A stretch of 64,000 nt of DNA from Halobacteriales archaeon YIM A00013 (lineage in GTDB: Archaea; Halobacteriota; Halobacteria; Halobacteriales; Haloarculaceae). The notes beneath the pieces are model-generated. The model had not been told where the DNA came from and ran no database searches. It saw only the letters and a program-made list of their open reading frames with translations. Shown here piece by piece: positions 1-10,103 of this stretch (the stretch's first letter is position 1; each line of letters opens with the position of its first letter). Where the stretch lies: assembly GCA_025041195.1 (NCBI GenBank), contig JAKCFM010000003.1, positions 62,001 to 126,000 on the forward strand, in the 5' to 3' direction. Position numbers and translations under genes: made by a program.

Positions 1-961
1 CTGTCTCATCGTTTATCACCAGCTTCTCATTGTGTATTCCAAACTGCTCTTCCATCTCTGCGATCCGTTGGATCTCACCATCCCAATCGCCAACAGCATC
101 AGTATAGATATGAGAGAATGTGGGTACTGTATCAACCCCGAGTCGGTCTATTGTAGCTATAATCGCAGTGGAGTCGAGCCCACCGCTCAGCATCACTCCC
201 GGATTTGTTCTGGTTCTCAACCTGCACCTCGTTGCTCTTTCAAGCTTATTTAGGAATATCTCCTCTAGCTGCTCACAATCACCACGAAGCGTTCCCTCTA
301 GGTCCGAAGGATTCCAGTATCGATCATGTGTGATACCATCTTGTGTGATGGTTGTATACGTTCCTGGGAGGATGTACTGGATACCCTCATAGAAGGTTTC
401 TCCAACCGTCGAAATACTATCGAATACATGCTCAGCGAGTAGTCCTTCATTTATACAGACCTCCACTGAAGGGTGGCAAAGTATAGATTTGATATCGGAA
501 GCAGCAATGATTTCATTTCCAATGACTGTATAGTATAGTTGGCGAACTCCGACTCTATCACGCACTAGTATCACCTTCTCGTTATAGCTGTCGTAGAGTG
601 CAAACGCATAGACACCAACGAGATCAGTCAAAAAGGTACAGCCATCATGTTCTTTGTACAATTCCATAATGATTCTCGCATCGGACTCACTACCACTTAC
701 TGACTCCAATGTTTGGAGTATCTCTCTCCGATTATCGATTCGTCCATCGAATGTTAGAATATATCCATCGTCAACAAGAGGCTGTTGTTCACCAACCGCT
801 TCAGGAGTTGTGTAGAAGTGCTGATGGCCAAAACCGATATGTCCATCAATAACACTGTCCTGTCCGTCGTGCCCTCGATACTCCATAGTAGCTAAGAGAT
901 CCTGCAACAGATCGGAGGAAACGTACCCACCTCTATCGACTATTGCTACGAGACCGGACAT
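1..961 (-). CDS. AsnB-like asparagine synthetase / amidotransferase family protein (C-terminus outside window)
   Basis: Read on the minus strand from ATG at 961, the frame stays open to the window edge (320 codons). The N-terminal part matches a class II glutamine amidotransferase domain, with EYRGHDGQD near residue 30 and a GRIDNR segment. It is followed by the synthetase PP-loop, seen as MLSGGLDST near residue 255, which binds ATP to adenylate an aspartate-like carboxylate. The start reads MSGLVAIVDRGG: the catalytic Cys2 of true glutaminase domains is Ser here, so glutamine-dependent ammonia release may be lost. The divergent neighbour is a GT4 glycosyltransferase, and AsnB homologues of this kind are common in surface-glycan clusters. 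The substrate cannot be told from sequence. Confidence 0.85.
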   Translation of the reverse strand, partial: MSGLVAIVDRGGYVSSDLLQDLLATMEYRGHDGQDSVIDGHIGFGHQHFYTTPEAVGEQQPLVDDGYILTFDGRIDNRREILQTLESVSGSESDARIIMELYKEHDGCTFLTDLVGVYAFALYDSYNEKVILVRDRVGVRQLYYTVIGNEIIAASDIKSILCHPSVEVCINEGLLAEHVFDSISTVGETFYEGIQYILPGTYTTITQDGITHDRYWNPSDLEGTLRGDCEQLEEIFLNKLERATRCRLRTRTNPGVMLSGGLDSTAIIATIDRLGVDTVPTFSHIYTDAVGDWDGEIQRIAEMEEQFGIHNEKLVINDET

Positions 962-1061
962 ACACCTCAAAACTATATGCTTTGCATTGAAGTTTTCTAT
1001 ATATTCATACATAATTAAAGTATAGACAAAGATTATTTACAGTTGAATACATCCTCTATTC

Positions 1062-2225
1062 ATGGCTGATATTACGGTGATTCATCCATCAATGAGGATG
1101 AGTGGTTGTGAAGCCGTATGTATGGGTGTACTCGAAGCATTACAAGCTAATCATAGTATTACTCTTGTTACAATAAACGAATTCGATATTGATGAATTCA
1201 ATGATTTTTTCGGAATGAATGTCAACCAAGACGAAATAGAGCACAAAATAATTCCAAATAAGATAATATCGTCATTGTTGATAAACAATTTATCACACCA
1301 GACATATACAAGTTGTATTCGACGGCTGATCAAGCAAAGGATCGACGGTGAGGAGATCGTAATCTCCACTCAAAACGAGATATGTGGCGGAAAGAATAGC
1401 ATCGAATATATCCATTTCCCACAGCTTAATCAAGCAGATACCTACGAAAGCGCTGATATCGGCCAGTACAGATATCTCAAAAAGCGAGGGCACGATTTTG
1501 TATGCAACAAAATACTGGGCTATTCAAAGAATAAATTCATGAATGGGAAAATAATCGCTAATTCAGAGTGGACAGCAAATTATATCCACCAATTGCATGG
1601 ATTTCGCCCGAGTGTAATATATCCACCCGTGAATGCTCAACAGTTCGATCCCACTCGAGAGTGGCAAACTCGTGAAGAGGGATTTGCTATGGTCGGACGG
1701 ATTCATCCATCAAAAAATACACTACAGGGGATCAAGATCATCGATACACTAGTATCTCGAGGTCATGATATCCATTTACACATCGTTGGAGTGCCCGGTA
1801 ACGATACGGCATATGTTGATACCGTTCGTGAACACGCTGAATCGAAAGAGCACCTGTTTTTTGAAGAAGGTCTCTCACGAGAGAATTTGATTACCCTGCT
1901 GAATACGCATAAATTTGGGCTTCACACCATGCCCAGTGAGCACTTTGGAATTGCCGTGGGGGAAATGGTCGCGGCAGGAATGATACCGTTTATCCCCAAT
2001 AACGGGGGACAAAAAGAAATCATTGGAGATAATTCCGGCCTAGTATATAAGGACACAAAAGATGCGATACGCAAAATGGAAAAGATACTACAGGACTTCC
2101 ACTTGATGATGGAGGTTCGAAAAAATCTTCCCGATATCAAAGGGAGGTACGGAACAACCAGATTCAAACGAGAAATTCAGGCAGTTGTCGCGAAACAAAT
2201 CACGGACTCGCGAAACAAACAATAA
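1062..2225 (+). CDS. GT4-family glycosyltransferase (group 1)
   Basis: A 387-aa protein with a GT-B fold layout. It has an N-terminal acceptor-binding half and a C-terminal nucleotide-sugar half that starts near VGRIHPSKN. The family EX7E motif is visible as EHFGIAVGE (Glu293 and Glu301), followed by GGQKEIIG, where the donor phosphates bind. It has no signal peptide or membrane helix, so it is probably cytosolic or peripheral. It would move a sugar from an activated donor to a glycan or lipid carrier. It is transcribed away from the AsnB-like gene across a 100-bp AT-rich gap that can hold both promoters. Donor and acceptor are unknown. Confidence 0.85.
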   Translation: MADITVIHPSMRMSGCEAVCMGVLEALQANHSITLVTINEFDIDEFNDFFGMNVNQDEIEHKIIPNKIISSLLINNLSHQTYTSCIRRLIKQRIDGEEIVISTQNEICGGKNSIEYIHFPQLNQADTYESADIGQYRYLKKRGHDFVCNKILGYSKNKFMNGKIIANSEWTANYIHQLHGFRPSVIYPPVNAQQFDPTREWQTREEGFAMVGRIHPSKNTLQGIKIIDTLVSRGHDIHLHIVGVPGNDTAYVDTVREHAESKEHLFFEEGLSRENLITLLNTHKFGLHTMPSEHFGIAVGEMVAAGMIPFIPNNGGQKEIIGDNSGLVYKDTKDAIRKMEKILQDFHLMMEVRKNLPDIKGRYGTTRFKREIQAVVAKQITDSRNKQ

Positions 2226-2396
2226 ATCTCCCCCAGTTTCTCTGCTGCTGTCGCCCACGATCCATTACGGTTGGCCGGTCCTGATGATTAAGCACTGAAA
2301 GTTCGGCACTAAGGTTTACTGGAGAGAGGGAGAGTCTCTACCGACAGGTCAGAGGAGCACCTGGAGCATAGAATCTCACCCATCAAGGATACGAAA

Positions 2397-2600
2397 TCCA
2401 TGCATTGGAATCAACGTTCTCAACTTGGGGTGTCCCACCAGTTGAGAAGTTCTGTGTATCACTGTATTATTCACCTATCTAGTGTGCGAATCAAGTACTA
2501 ATATCGTAAATTTGGCATCGGGATACGGAGAAATAGCCGAGAATATTCCTCAATCGTACTATTTTGAAAAATGGAGATAGCCCAGCCGCTCTCTCTACCG
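2397..2600. repeat. Hairpin-bearing dispersed repeat, copy 1 (IS or MITE remnant)
   Basis: This 200-bp stretch recurs with clear similarity at 9876-10080, and its first 55 bp recur at 16323-16377. Near its left end is a perfect 9-bp inverted repeat, TTCTCAACT (2417-2425) and AGTTGAGAA (2440-2448). The right part shares the text ACTATTTTGAAAAATGGAGA with copy 2. Copy 2 is followed by a transposase fragment, so the repeat is probably the end of an IS; no coding sequence remains here. The rest of 2226-2705 shows no gene. Confidence 0.6.
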
Positions 2601-2705
2601 GCTGATGTCGGCTAGGTAGATTTCTAATGCACGATCAGTCTCGGAATATAGCGTGAAAGCCCAAATTCTCATGATACTGCACCTTAAAATCTCACCTGTC
2701 CAACT

Positions 2706-3388
2706 TCAGACAATCAATGACTGCATAATCTTCGCCTCTATTCGCCGGAGATGATCGCCAATCGTTCCTGGTGACAGTCCGAGTTCGGCGGCCAAATCAC
2801 GTTGGGTTGCACGCCGTGGGATGTCATAATATCCCGCAGCGATTGCTGCCCGCAAAATCTCTTTTTGACGATCAGTCAACTGCCCTGCTGGGTCACCCAA
2901 GTCTGGCTGATACTCGCCTGCCTGTTTCAGACGCAAATCTATTTCATCAGGGATACCAGCGACCATTCGCTGGAGGGCTGTATCCTCATCAAGGAGTGTG
3001 ACTTGCGTCCTTCAGCAGTCTCCAGCATTGGCTAGTCGATACTGATCGCTTCGGTATCAATAAGTTCAAGAAGGTTTTTATCAAACTTATTAGGATTGAA
3101 GTGCGTATACGCCAGCTATGTCTCTCCACCCGTTACTTTGCAAGATATGACTTCCGGAAATTCGCTCTCTATCGTTGCGAGTTGATTAGCATCGCCTCTG
3201 AACCGGGAGAGTCCAACAACGGTCCCATCATCGAGAAGATTGAGGTAATTGATTGCTTCCTGGGTCGCTACAAGTGTGTCATCGATCCAAATCTCACTCG
3301 GATCGTCGTCACTTCCCTGTATCTGTTGTTGACTACTCGACTACACTGCGTCATCGGATAGAGTCAGAACGACAGTTATGTATCTCAT
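2706..3388 (-). pseudogene. Bat-type HTH-10 transcription regulator, broken
   Basis: The last 86 codons form an open HTH-10 domain (LTDRQKEILRAAIAAGYYDIPR, then a helix-turn-helix with AELGLSPGT). Upstream on the same strand, pieces of one homologous protein appear in different frames: MRYITVVLTLSDD at the start, a middle block with YLNLLDDGTVVGLSRFRGD, then stops. The intact gene at 15549-16196 aligns along the whole length and gives the expected layout. At least one frameshift and several stops separate the pieces. The family acts as DNA-binding activators in haloarchaea. The isolated HTH piece could still be translated but would lack its sensor half. Confidence 0.75.
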
Positions 3389-3470
3389 TGTACGATAGTT
3401 TCAATTCCTCCGTCATACTACTCGCTCTGTCTCAACTCGTGTCTCGGAGCGAAGAGCTATTGACGCTATC

Positions 3471-4487
3471 ATGTATGAGTGTGAGAGTCAGCCTACAATA
3501 AAGATAGCGTGTATCCTAGGCGTCATCCCGAAGGACAAATGTCTACATTCTTTATGTGATGCAACAGAGAGAGACCATCAGGGAGGTAACGACGCCTCAA
3601 CTGCGATCACAGCGAGGAACGTCGAACTCACGTACGCGGACGGCACCCGAGCGGTGCGGGGCCTCGACATCTCCACAGGTGAGTTCTTCGGATTTTTAGG
3701 GCCGAACGGGGCAGGCAAGACGACCGCTATCAAGACGTTCGTGACGCTGTTGCACCCCACTTCTGGGACGGTGACGGTCAACGGGTTCGATGTCGTTGCC
3801 AATCTCCCGCGCTGTCCGCTCGTCCATCGGCTACATGGCCCAGGGGACAAGCATCGATAGAGAACTCACCGCCCGCGAGAACATCCGCTTCGCGTGCGAG
3901 ACGTACGGCGTCCCCCGGAGCGAGCGCTCAGGGCGGATCGACGACCTATTGGCCCTCGTTGATCTCGCGGATGTCGACGACAAGCAAGCGCAGGAGTTCT
4001 CTGGTGGAATGAAAAAGCGCCTTGACGTGGCGACCGCCCTGGTGCACGAGCCACCGCTCGTCTTTCTCGACGAGCCGACGACGGGGCTTGACCCCCGGGC
4101 GCGCGATCGCCTCTGGGAGTACTTCCGGGAAATCAACCAGCAGGGGACGACGGTGTTTCTGACGACCCAGTACCGGAAGAGGCCGACGAACTCTGCGACC
4201 GCCTGGCTATGATTCAGAGTGGCAAGCTCGTCGCCACCGGTTCGCCAGACACTCTCAAAGCGTAGGTCGGTGGCGACATCCTCGAAATCACGATTGAAAA
4301 CCCGACTGCCGAGAAGCGAGCGCACGCCCGAGAGGTCGCCGGCGAGTCGGGACTGGTCGAGGAAGACACAATCGAACCTACCGACGGGGGCATTGCTATC
4401 GCTTATGAACATGCGCGCCAGGTTGACACCGATCTCCTCGTCGCGCTGCGGGATGCAGGCTTCACAGTAACAGGGTTCGACGTTCTG
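3471..4487 (+). pseudogene. ABC transporter ATP-binding protein (DrrA/CcmA type), broken
   Basis: Three frames together encode one ATPase. Frame one has GFLGPNGAGKTT (Walker A). After a one-base shift near 3812 comes EFSGGMKKRLDVA (signature) and VFLDEPTTGLDPRA (Walker B). After a second shift near 4170 comes DELCDRLAMIQSGKLVATGSPDTLKA, broken by a TAG where a Glu codon is expected, then the usual C-terminal regulatory segment. The reading ends where transposase sequence begins, near 4488, so an IS cut the tail. No permease partner is nearby. The product would have energised export of a drug or lipid. Codon use here is GC-rich compared with the AT-rich flanks. Confidence 0.85.
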
Positions 4488-5992
4488 GAGGGCGTGGAAC
4501 CATCGGTGCAGCGAGGAACTGCGCGACGCCGTACAGGACTGTGCCAACGTGATCGTGAAAACTGCGCGTGCCTGCGATATTCCCCTCCCCGAGCGAGTCA
4601 CGGCCATTGACGCGGACGAGCTACACTCCGACGACCGTCCCGAACACCAACTGATCGCCGAAAAGACCGACGATGTGTGGCAGCAGGCCAAGCCGTTCGT
4701 CTGTGACGCGTTCGCGCTCAGGCGGGGACCGAACTGGCCGATCCACCAGAACGCCTTCTGGGAACAACACGCCTACATGGGGATATGCGAGGACATGTAT
4801 GCTCAGAGCGGTCCCGCCTCGTTTGTCCTTATACGACCCGCGAGCGCGTCCCATCGGGATCGACGCATCGCTACCAGATCGGCAAGCTCTCCGTCCCGGA
4901 GATCCGCTCGATGCTCCGGACTACCACGCGACAGCTCATTGCGCGCGTTCGCCAGCATGGTGAACTCGGCGGGAAGCTCTGGACGGCCATCGACGTGACC
5001 AAGGGCTTCCCATTCACCGGCGACGTAGAGACCACGAGGATGACATCCTCGGATACAAGGACGGCAGCGACTACTACCAGTGGGCGGTGCTCAAGATCGT
5101 CGGGATGGACGTTCCACTCGTCCTCGACGCTATCCCGCGCAAGCGCGGCCAGTCGAAGGACGAAATCGTCGAGCAGCTACTGGCGCAGACGACCGAGATA
5201 GCCGATCTCGATCTCGTGATGATGGACCGCGAGTTCGATAGCGAGTCGGTGAAGAACACTTGCGAGGAGTACGACATCCACTATCTCAACCCGACGCGCA
5301 TCTTCACCAATAGCGACGAGGCCGACACCATCGGGTGGATGTACCGCAACGGCAAGCGCTTCCATGTCACTGAGGACGAATCCGATGGTGACACGCCGAC
5401 ACGCAAGCAGGTCTACCTCCCGAAGCGATCGAACTCGAATGATGAAGGCGAAGACGACAATCTCTCAGAGGTATGGCAAGAGATGTGCGGCGAGTGGGAG
5501 TTCGAGGACGTGGAGGGTGAACCAAGCGAAGGAATGTCGTTCTCACGGCTGCTCGCGGACATCCAACGCGAAGAGGACATCGAAGAGCGTAAGCAGAAAG
5601 CGCAGCAGGGAGAGGTGGACACCGCTGATACCGTCGTCTTCGAGACGAATCATCCCTACGTGACCGCCAGTGACGCCGACGGTCAGCAGATGGACGCGAG
5701 AGCGTTCGTCCACATGATCGAACGGCTGATCCAGTGGTATCGTCACCGTTGGGGCATCGAGAACGGTTTCAAGAAGCAGAAACATTTCATGGTGCGAACC
5801 ACCTCCACCGAGCGCAACTATCGGTTCTTCAATTTCGCGTTCGCATGCGTGCTCTACAACGTCTGGCGGCTCGTCGATCTGTTGGTAAAACTCGCCATTG
5901 ACGGCGAGAACCGTACGTACGCACCGCGAGTGGACGCAAACCAGTTTCTGACCGTCGCCAAGCAGTACTACGGGCTCGACCCGCCTGACTGA
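4488..5992 (+). pseudogene. DDE transposase of the IS4 superfamily, frameshifted
   Basis: From EELRDAVQDCANVIVKTARACD to the stop at 5992 one transposase can be read across several frames. The last 301 codons (from 5087) are open and hold the catalytic core pieces: VMMDREFDSES for the second Asp, and RHRWGIENGFKKQK for the Y/R..E..K motif. The first Asp block, TAIDVTKGFPFTGD, lies upstream in another frame. It interrupts the ABC ATPase gene. A related copy lies at 14263-14863. Terminal inverted repeats were not found by eye. It is probably immobile without help in trans. Confidence 0.8.
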
Positions 5993-6730
5993 GGCTCGGT
6001 CATCCCCTGTGACGCCCGTTCGTGAGCGACAGCCCTATTGAGCAGTTATTTGTTTCGCGCTTTGATGCGATGATTCTGAAATTGCGCTTCGACTCCATCC
6101 ACAGCTCATTTGGAACACCAAGAAAACGGCTGGAATGAACGCCCAGTCTGTGCATTCAGCGACCACCTAGCCGACTTCAGGTACTCAAAAATTGCCAGGG
6201 GAAGAATACAACATAAAAACCTATTTATTTTAATGAATGATGTACGTATGGTAATTAATGCTTGTGCTCGGGAAGAATACTGGTATAGGACATTGTTGAT
6301 CCTCCTGAACACTATGGGACGGTGGAGAGATTCACGATGAGTACAATTATGTGGATCATTGAATAGTCCGATTGACGGGAGAATATCGATGGAAATTATA
6401 TATCGACATAGAATTTATGTTCGGATATGCCGGAAGACTGTGATTGGAGGACCTATCTGTAATCTCAAATTCCAAGGTTTGCCCAGTGTAGATACGTTCT
6501 CTTTGGAATGTGACCCCATTTGTTGAGATAGCCATTTAATATCCTAACTCATATGGCATATTTGGACTGTATACGATACTAAGTTATAATTTAACAGCAA
6601 CTACTATGTGATATCATCTGGTAAAAGGTACCGTGAAACTCTCCAACGATTGGAACCTGCGGAGAGTTTCACACCAGTACAATGTCAAGGAACGACATCC
6701 GCGGTAAAAAAGGTACCGGAGGTATCACTG
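5993..6730. other. Gene-poor gap
   Basis: No convincing gene on either strand. The sequence is AT-rich with scattered short open frames lacking family features. An ORF starting at 6608 runs into the zinc protein below, but its upstream part looks like untranslated leader. Confidence 0.5.
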
Positions 6731-6868
6731 ATGGGTGAACCATCAGAATGTGAACGGTCGGGATGCGATTCGACTAGCTTCAAGGCCATCAAACTAACAG
6801 ACGAGACAGGGTTTACCTGGACAGAGGCCTGGAGATGCAAAGAGTGCGGGAACCATCATCCCGTGTAG
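6731..6868 (+). CDS. Small CPxCG-like zinc protein, copy A (45 aa)
   Basis: The frame from ATG 6731 encodes 45 residues with two cysteine pairs, CERSGC and CKEC, and central aromatic residues (FTWTEAWR). This is the pattern of the tiny zinc-finger proteins common in haloarchaea. I chose this start because a GGAGGT Shine-Dalgarno sits seven bases before the ATG; a longer frame starts at 6608 without such a signal. It converges with the 233-aa gene at 6944-7645. The same convergent pair occurs again at 8765-9715, so the two genes travel as a cassette. Function unknown. Confidence 0.6.
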   Translation: MGEPSECERSGCDSTSFKAIKLTDETGFTWTEAWRCKECGNHHPV

Positions 6869-6943
6869 GCCCGGCCATTCCGGATTGATTCAGTCGCCGA
6901 TGAAATAGTTGGTTCGTGACGGTCCGTCGGTGACGGACCCTTT

Positions 6944-7645
6944 TCACAGCCACTGATACTTGAGAGAGCTTGCACTGAACTTCTTTACTGTGCTTCGATG
7001 GATCCATCGTAGATAGTCCGCCAGCTCGGGGAGTTCCCATCGATCAGCGTACCGAGACAGGAGCGACCAGATCTCTCTCCCAGTTTGTATAACACGTTCA
7101 TAGTCCTCGATCGAATCGGCATGGCGTTGAGGAACGAATTTGGTGTACGCTATCTGTGCCGGGGTAAACGCTCCTTCCTCGATATACACCGACGGAGGAG
7201 TGTCTTCATCAGGGTCCGAATATAGATAATGTTCGATATCAGACCTGGGATAGCCATGGAAGATTCCCGATCGTCGAGCTATCGAATCAGACCACTCATC
7301 CGGATAGCCCATCAACCCAAGCCACCACTCGGTTCGGGCTACGTTCACTGAGTGATCTTCTTCTACGTAATTCAAGTCGAATGCTCTTGCAAGATCAGTT
7401 ACGGTGAGGTCCGGCTCGTAATCCATTGAACTGGGAGCTTTGAGTGGGGATAGTGATACCCCAGGTTTGTGACGAACGAGCAGGCGGGCAAACGATATCG
7501 GTTCCTGTACGTTGAGGCGGATCTTACGGCGAGCCGCGAGAAATTCGCGAAAGATTGCTCGCTGTTCGGTCGTCATCCGCTCGAGGGGGAATGTGGTGGC
7601 GTGATCTATTGGAGGATTATGGCGCTGAGGGTAGGCTGAGGACAT
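6944..7645 (-). CDS. Conserved protein of unknown function, paralogue A (233 aa)
   Basis: It shares blocks along its whole length with the protein at 9011-9715: MTTEQRAIF against LTDEQREIL, GIFHGYPRSDIEHYL against GTFYGYSKEDIDYFI, and IAYTKFVPQRHADSIEDYE against VAYTTFLPQGHEASIDGYE. It is soluble and acidic, with no signal peptide. I do not recognise a named domain. The repeated block VARNEW/VARTEW before the middle and the WELPEL block near the C-terminus are the most conserved parts. It pairs with a convergent zinc microprotein. Confidence 0.65.
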   Translation of the reverse strand: MSSAYPQRHNPPIDHATTFPLERMTTEQRAIFREFLAARRKIRLNVQEPISFARLLVRHKPGVSLSPLKAPSSMDYEPDLTVTDLARAFDLNYVEEDHSVNVARTEWWLGLMGYPDEWSDSIARRSGIFHGYPRSDIEHYLYSDPDEDTPPSVYIEEGAFTPAQIAYTKFVPQRHADSIEDYERVIQTGREIWSLLSRYADRWELPELADYLRWIHRSTVKKFSASSLKYQWL

Positions 7646-7689
7646 ACTATCAGCAACTACACCATAGTATAAATTATATGTGGCCTCAT

Positions 7690-8533
7690 GACCCGTTTCG
7701 TCGGAGGACTGGTTTTCGAGTCGTCTGCTGTGATGTGTCCTCGAGTTTACCGAGCCACCACCCAGCTCGGGATTGGATCAGGGCCTCGCCGACCTGGAGG
7801 CCCATCAAATCACCAGACGAGCGGCTGCTGGACGGCGATCGACGTGGACACCCGCTGGTCTTCCGGATCTGCACCGGACGAGAGCGACTGTCGTTCCATT
7901 TCGTAGCGACCAATCCCGGAGAGCACCAGATCCGCTGTCTCCATGTCGCTCAATCTGAAGGCGGCTCGATTCGGGCAGTTGGTCCAGAGTGATTTAGCCA
8001 GGTCGCCGTACCGAGCCTCGATCTGGTGGAGATCCTGCGCGACGAGCACCCCAACGACGCCGGCGGAGCGGCCAGCACTCGCGAGCCCAGGAAGGTTTTC
8101 GGTCCTCGGCAGCTTGTCGAACTCGTTGTCGGTATCTGCCTCCGACAGGGCGCGCGCGATAACAGCACCGTCGAAATCCATTTGTCTATTCGCTCCTTCA
8201 CAAACGTAGTTTTCCCGCTTCTGGTTTGACCGAGTATCATGTACGAGAAATCATCGTGCAGCGTGTGTGTCGCGGGCCCGTTGGGTCACGCTTATCGATC
8301 TGCACGATCGGTATATCGATTTCCGAGAGGTGGGCCTGTACGGACTCTCGCACGTCTCGGCTTTCGTACTGTTCACGATCCGAGGCAGCTGTGGGGGCAG
8401 CCTCCCCGTCGACCGGATGGACGGTGCTGGGGGAGAGTTCGTCGAGCCCTAGAATCCCAGTTTGAGATGGGTCGCGTCGGGGGGCCGATCGGCAAGATGG
8501 GCGGCGAGGCTGTCGGTCGGCACCATGTCGAAG
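7690..8533 (-). pseudogene. VirD4/TraG-like or HerA-like conjugation ATPase, deleted and frameshifted
   Basis: Minus-strand pieces in different frames belong to one ATPase. MILGQTRSGKTTFVKERID is a Walker A segment (about 8183-8240). It is joined directly to a late segment, FDKLPRTENLPGLASAGRSA, then GVVGVLVAQDLHQIEARYGD, AKSLWTNCPNRAAFRLSD and METADLVLSGIGRYE, as in coupling or DNA-pumping ATPases. The several hundred residues normally lying between them are missing. The upstream linker piece (LDELSPSTVHPVDGEAA) is in yet another frame. It suggests that this DNA once carried conjugation genes. Confidence 0.65.
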
Positions 8534-8764
8534 ACGGAGGGATATATATAGTAATTTATATATCTCAGATAAATAAGTTTGATTGTGGTTATTTACCAAC
8601 AAAAACCTGCGTAAGCAGGAAAGGTATGGCGCGCTGCCAACGAATATGATGAATTGAGAACTTATAAATCTTTTCCGAATATTTTGCAAATAACTTAAAT
8701 ATAATGGGATTGTTTGATATTTTGGATTCGATCCTGTGGTAAAAGGATGAGTCCAAAAAAAGGT

Positions 8765-8890
8765 ATGGCAAAGTACTGCCCACGCTGCGACACAAAGATG
8801 AACAAGGAGAAAAAGATGGAGGATGAATTCGAATGGACCTGGTACTACCAATGTCCCAACTCTGACTGTCTCCGACAGGAGCCGGTTTGA
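8765..8890 (+). CDS. Small zinc-ribbon protein, copy B (41 aa)
   Basis: The frame MAKYCPRCDTKMNKE has CPRC near the N-terminus and CPNSDC near the C-terminus, with EFEWTWYYQ between: a four-cysteine zinc ribbon. An in-frame ATG six codons upstream (8747, MSPKKG) is an alternative start; AAAGGT lies directly before 8765. It converges with the 234-aa gene at 9011-9715 in the same arrangement as copy A. The two zinc proteins differ a lot, but both keep the paired-cysteine and aromatic pattern. Confidence 0.5.
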   Translation: MAKYCPRCDTKMNKEKKMEDEFEWTWYYQCPNSDCLRQEPV

Positions 8891-9010
8891 ATTCCTCCAC
8901 ACAGCCGATTACGGCCCGATGATAACGTGGGAACTCCCCCGTCGATATAGCAGCGCCGCGCAGGTTTGATGAAATAGTTGGAAGAAGAGATTGGTCGGAG
9001 ACGGCCAATT

Positions 9011-9715
9011 TTACGACGAATCAATAAATGCATCGGCAATTGCCTCGTGATATATTATATCAGCATACGCAGAAAGTTCTGGCAGTTCCCACAGTTCAGC
9101 GCATTTAGAAATTGTCGCACGATATTCTTTACCCAGCTCAATTGCCTTTTCGTATCCATCAATCGAGGCTTCGTGACCTTGGGGCAGAAAGGTTGTGTAC
9201 GCCACCTCTTCAACGTCAAATGCACCATCTGCAACAATATCACCTGGTGTTGTATCGTTCTCTAATCCATGAATGAAGTAGTCAATATCCTCTTTGGAGT
9301 ATCCATAGAACGTACCGAACCGTTTGTGGTGAGCCTCTGTGAAGGTAGTATTTGATGGAAGTAGTTCAAACCGCCACTCATTACGAGCAACATCGATCGA
9401 GACGTTCTCTGTCCATCGATAGCTAAGTCCGAAGCTCTCAGCTACATCTTCTGGTGTCAACTCTTTATCATCTCGTTCTGGTGGACCAAAAACCGTTATT
9501 TCTGTAGCAGGTCGAACTCCTGCAAGGACAAGGGCGAACCAAAGTGGTTCCTTACTGTTCAACCGGTCTTCTTTCCGTTTCTGGATGAATATAGAGAGTA
9601 TTTCCCTCTGCTCATCGGTTAACGATTCGACGGGAAATCTTCTGTCTTCTTCAACGTCCACAGAGGGGGGCATGGTATTATGCTTCGATCGCATCATATT
9701 TAATTCATACACCAT
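9011..9715 (-). CDS. Conserved protein of unknown function, paralogue B (234 aa)
   Basis: Homologue of the 233-aa protein at 6944-7645 (shared blocks given there). The conserved C-terminal half reads GTFYGYSKEDIDYF, VEEVAYTTFLPQGHEAS, ELGKEYRA and WELPELSAYADIIY. The first 14 residues are uncertain; a start at the internal Met before PPSVDVEEDRRFP would match paralogue A better. Both copies share a short downstream sequence, GATGAAATAGTTGG, and similar DNA upstream of the start. The duplicated unit is therefore larger than the gene. No domain recognised. Confidence 0.65.
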   Translation of the reverse strand: MVYELNMMRSKHNTMPPSVDVEEDRRFPVESLTDEQREILSIFIQKRKEDRLNSKEPLWFALVLAGVRPATEITVFGPPERDDKELTPEDVAESFGLSYRWTENVSIDVARNEWRFELLPSNTTFTEAHHKRFGTFYGYSKEDIDYFIHGLENDTTPGDIVADGAFDVEEVAYTTFLPQGHEASIDGYEKAIELGKEYRATISKCAELWELPELSAYADIIYHEAIADAFIDSS

Positions 9716-9875
9716 TATGAACCGTTTCGTTTGAGTACTGGCTTACGTGTAGGTGATTCAGATGTGTCTTCGAGATTCCCGAGCCACTACCCGTTTCGTG
9801 TTCGCTTAGCTGCGCGCACAGACACGATCATTCCCGCAACTTCCAAAACCTTGCGGAAGATGTGAATATATCGTA

Positions 9876-10080
9876 TCCATGCATTGGAACTGACCTTCTC
9901 AACTTGAGTCGCCTACATGTGTTGAGAACTTCTGTGATTCACTGTATTTTTCACTCTTTTAGTGTATGAATCATCCACTAATTTCCCCAATTGATATCGA
10001 GTCGCGGATGAATAGCTGAGAATATTCCCCAATTGTACTATTTTGAAAAATGGAGATGGCACAGCCGCTATCTCTACCAG
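9876..10080. repeat. Hairpin-bearing dispersed repeat, copy 2
   Basis: Matches copy 1 (2397-2600) over its full length. The hairpin is kept as TTCTCAAC (9896-9903) and GTTGAGAA (9921-9928), although the loop has changed. The end of a transposase reading frame follows immediately at 10104. The repeat therefore probably includes the 3' non-coding end of that element. Confidence 0.6.
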
Positions 10081-10103
10081 GAAATCACGGAACGAACGGG
10101 ACG

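Noticed and set aside
3831-4691. A 286-codon minus-strand open frame
   Set aside because: It lies antisense to the broken ABC ATPase and transposase, has Arg/Ser-rich composition typical of a shadow frame in GC-rich DNA, and shows no domain.
8237-8902. A 221-codon minus-strand frame with hydrophobic stretches
   Set aside because: Its first half is antisense to the zinc microprotein and AT-rich gap; only the last part belongs to the broken ATPase.
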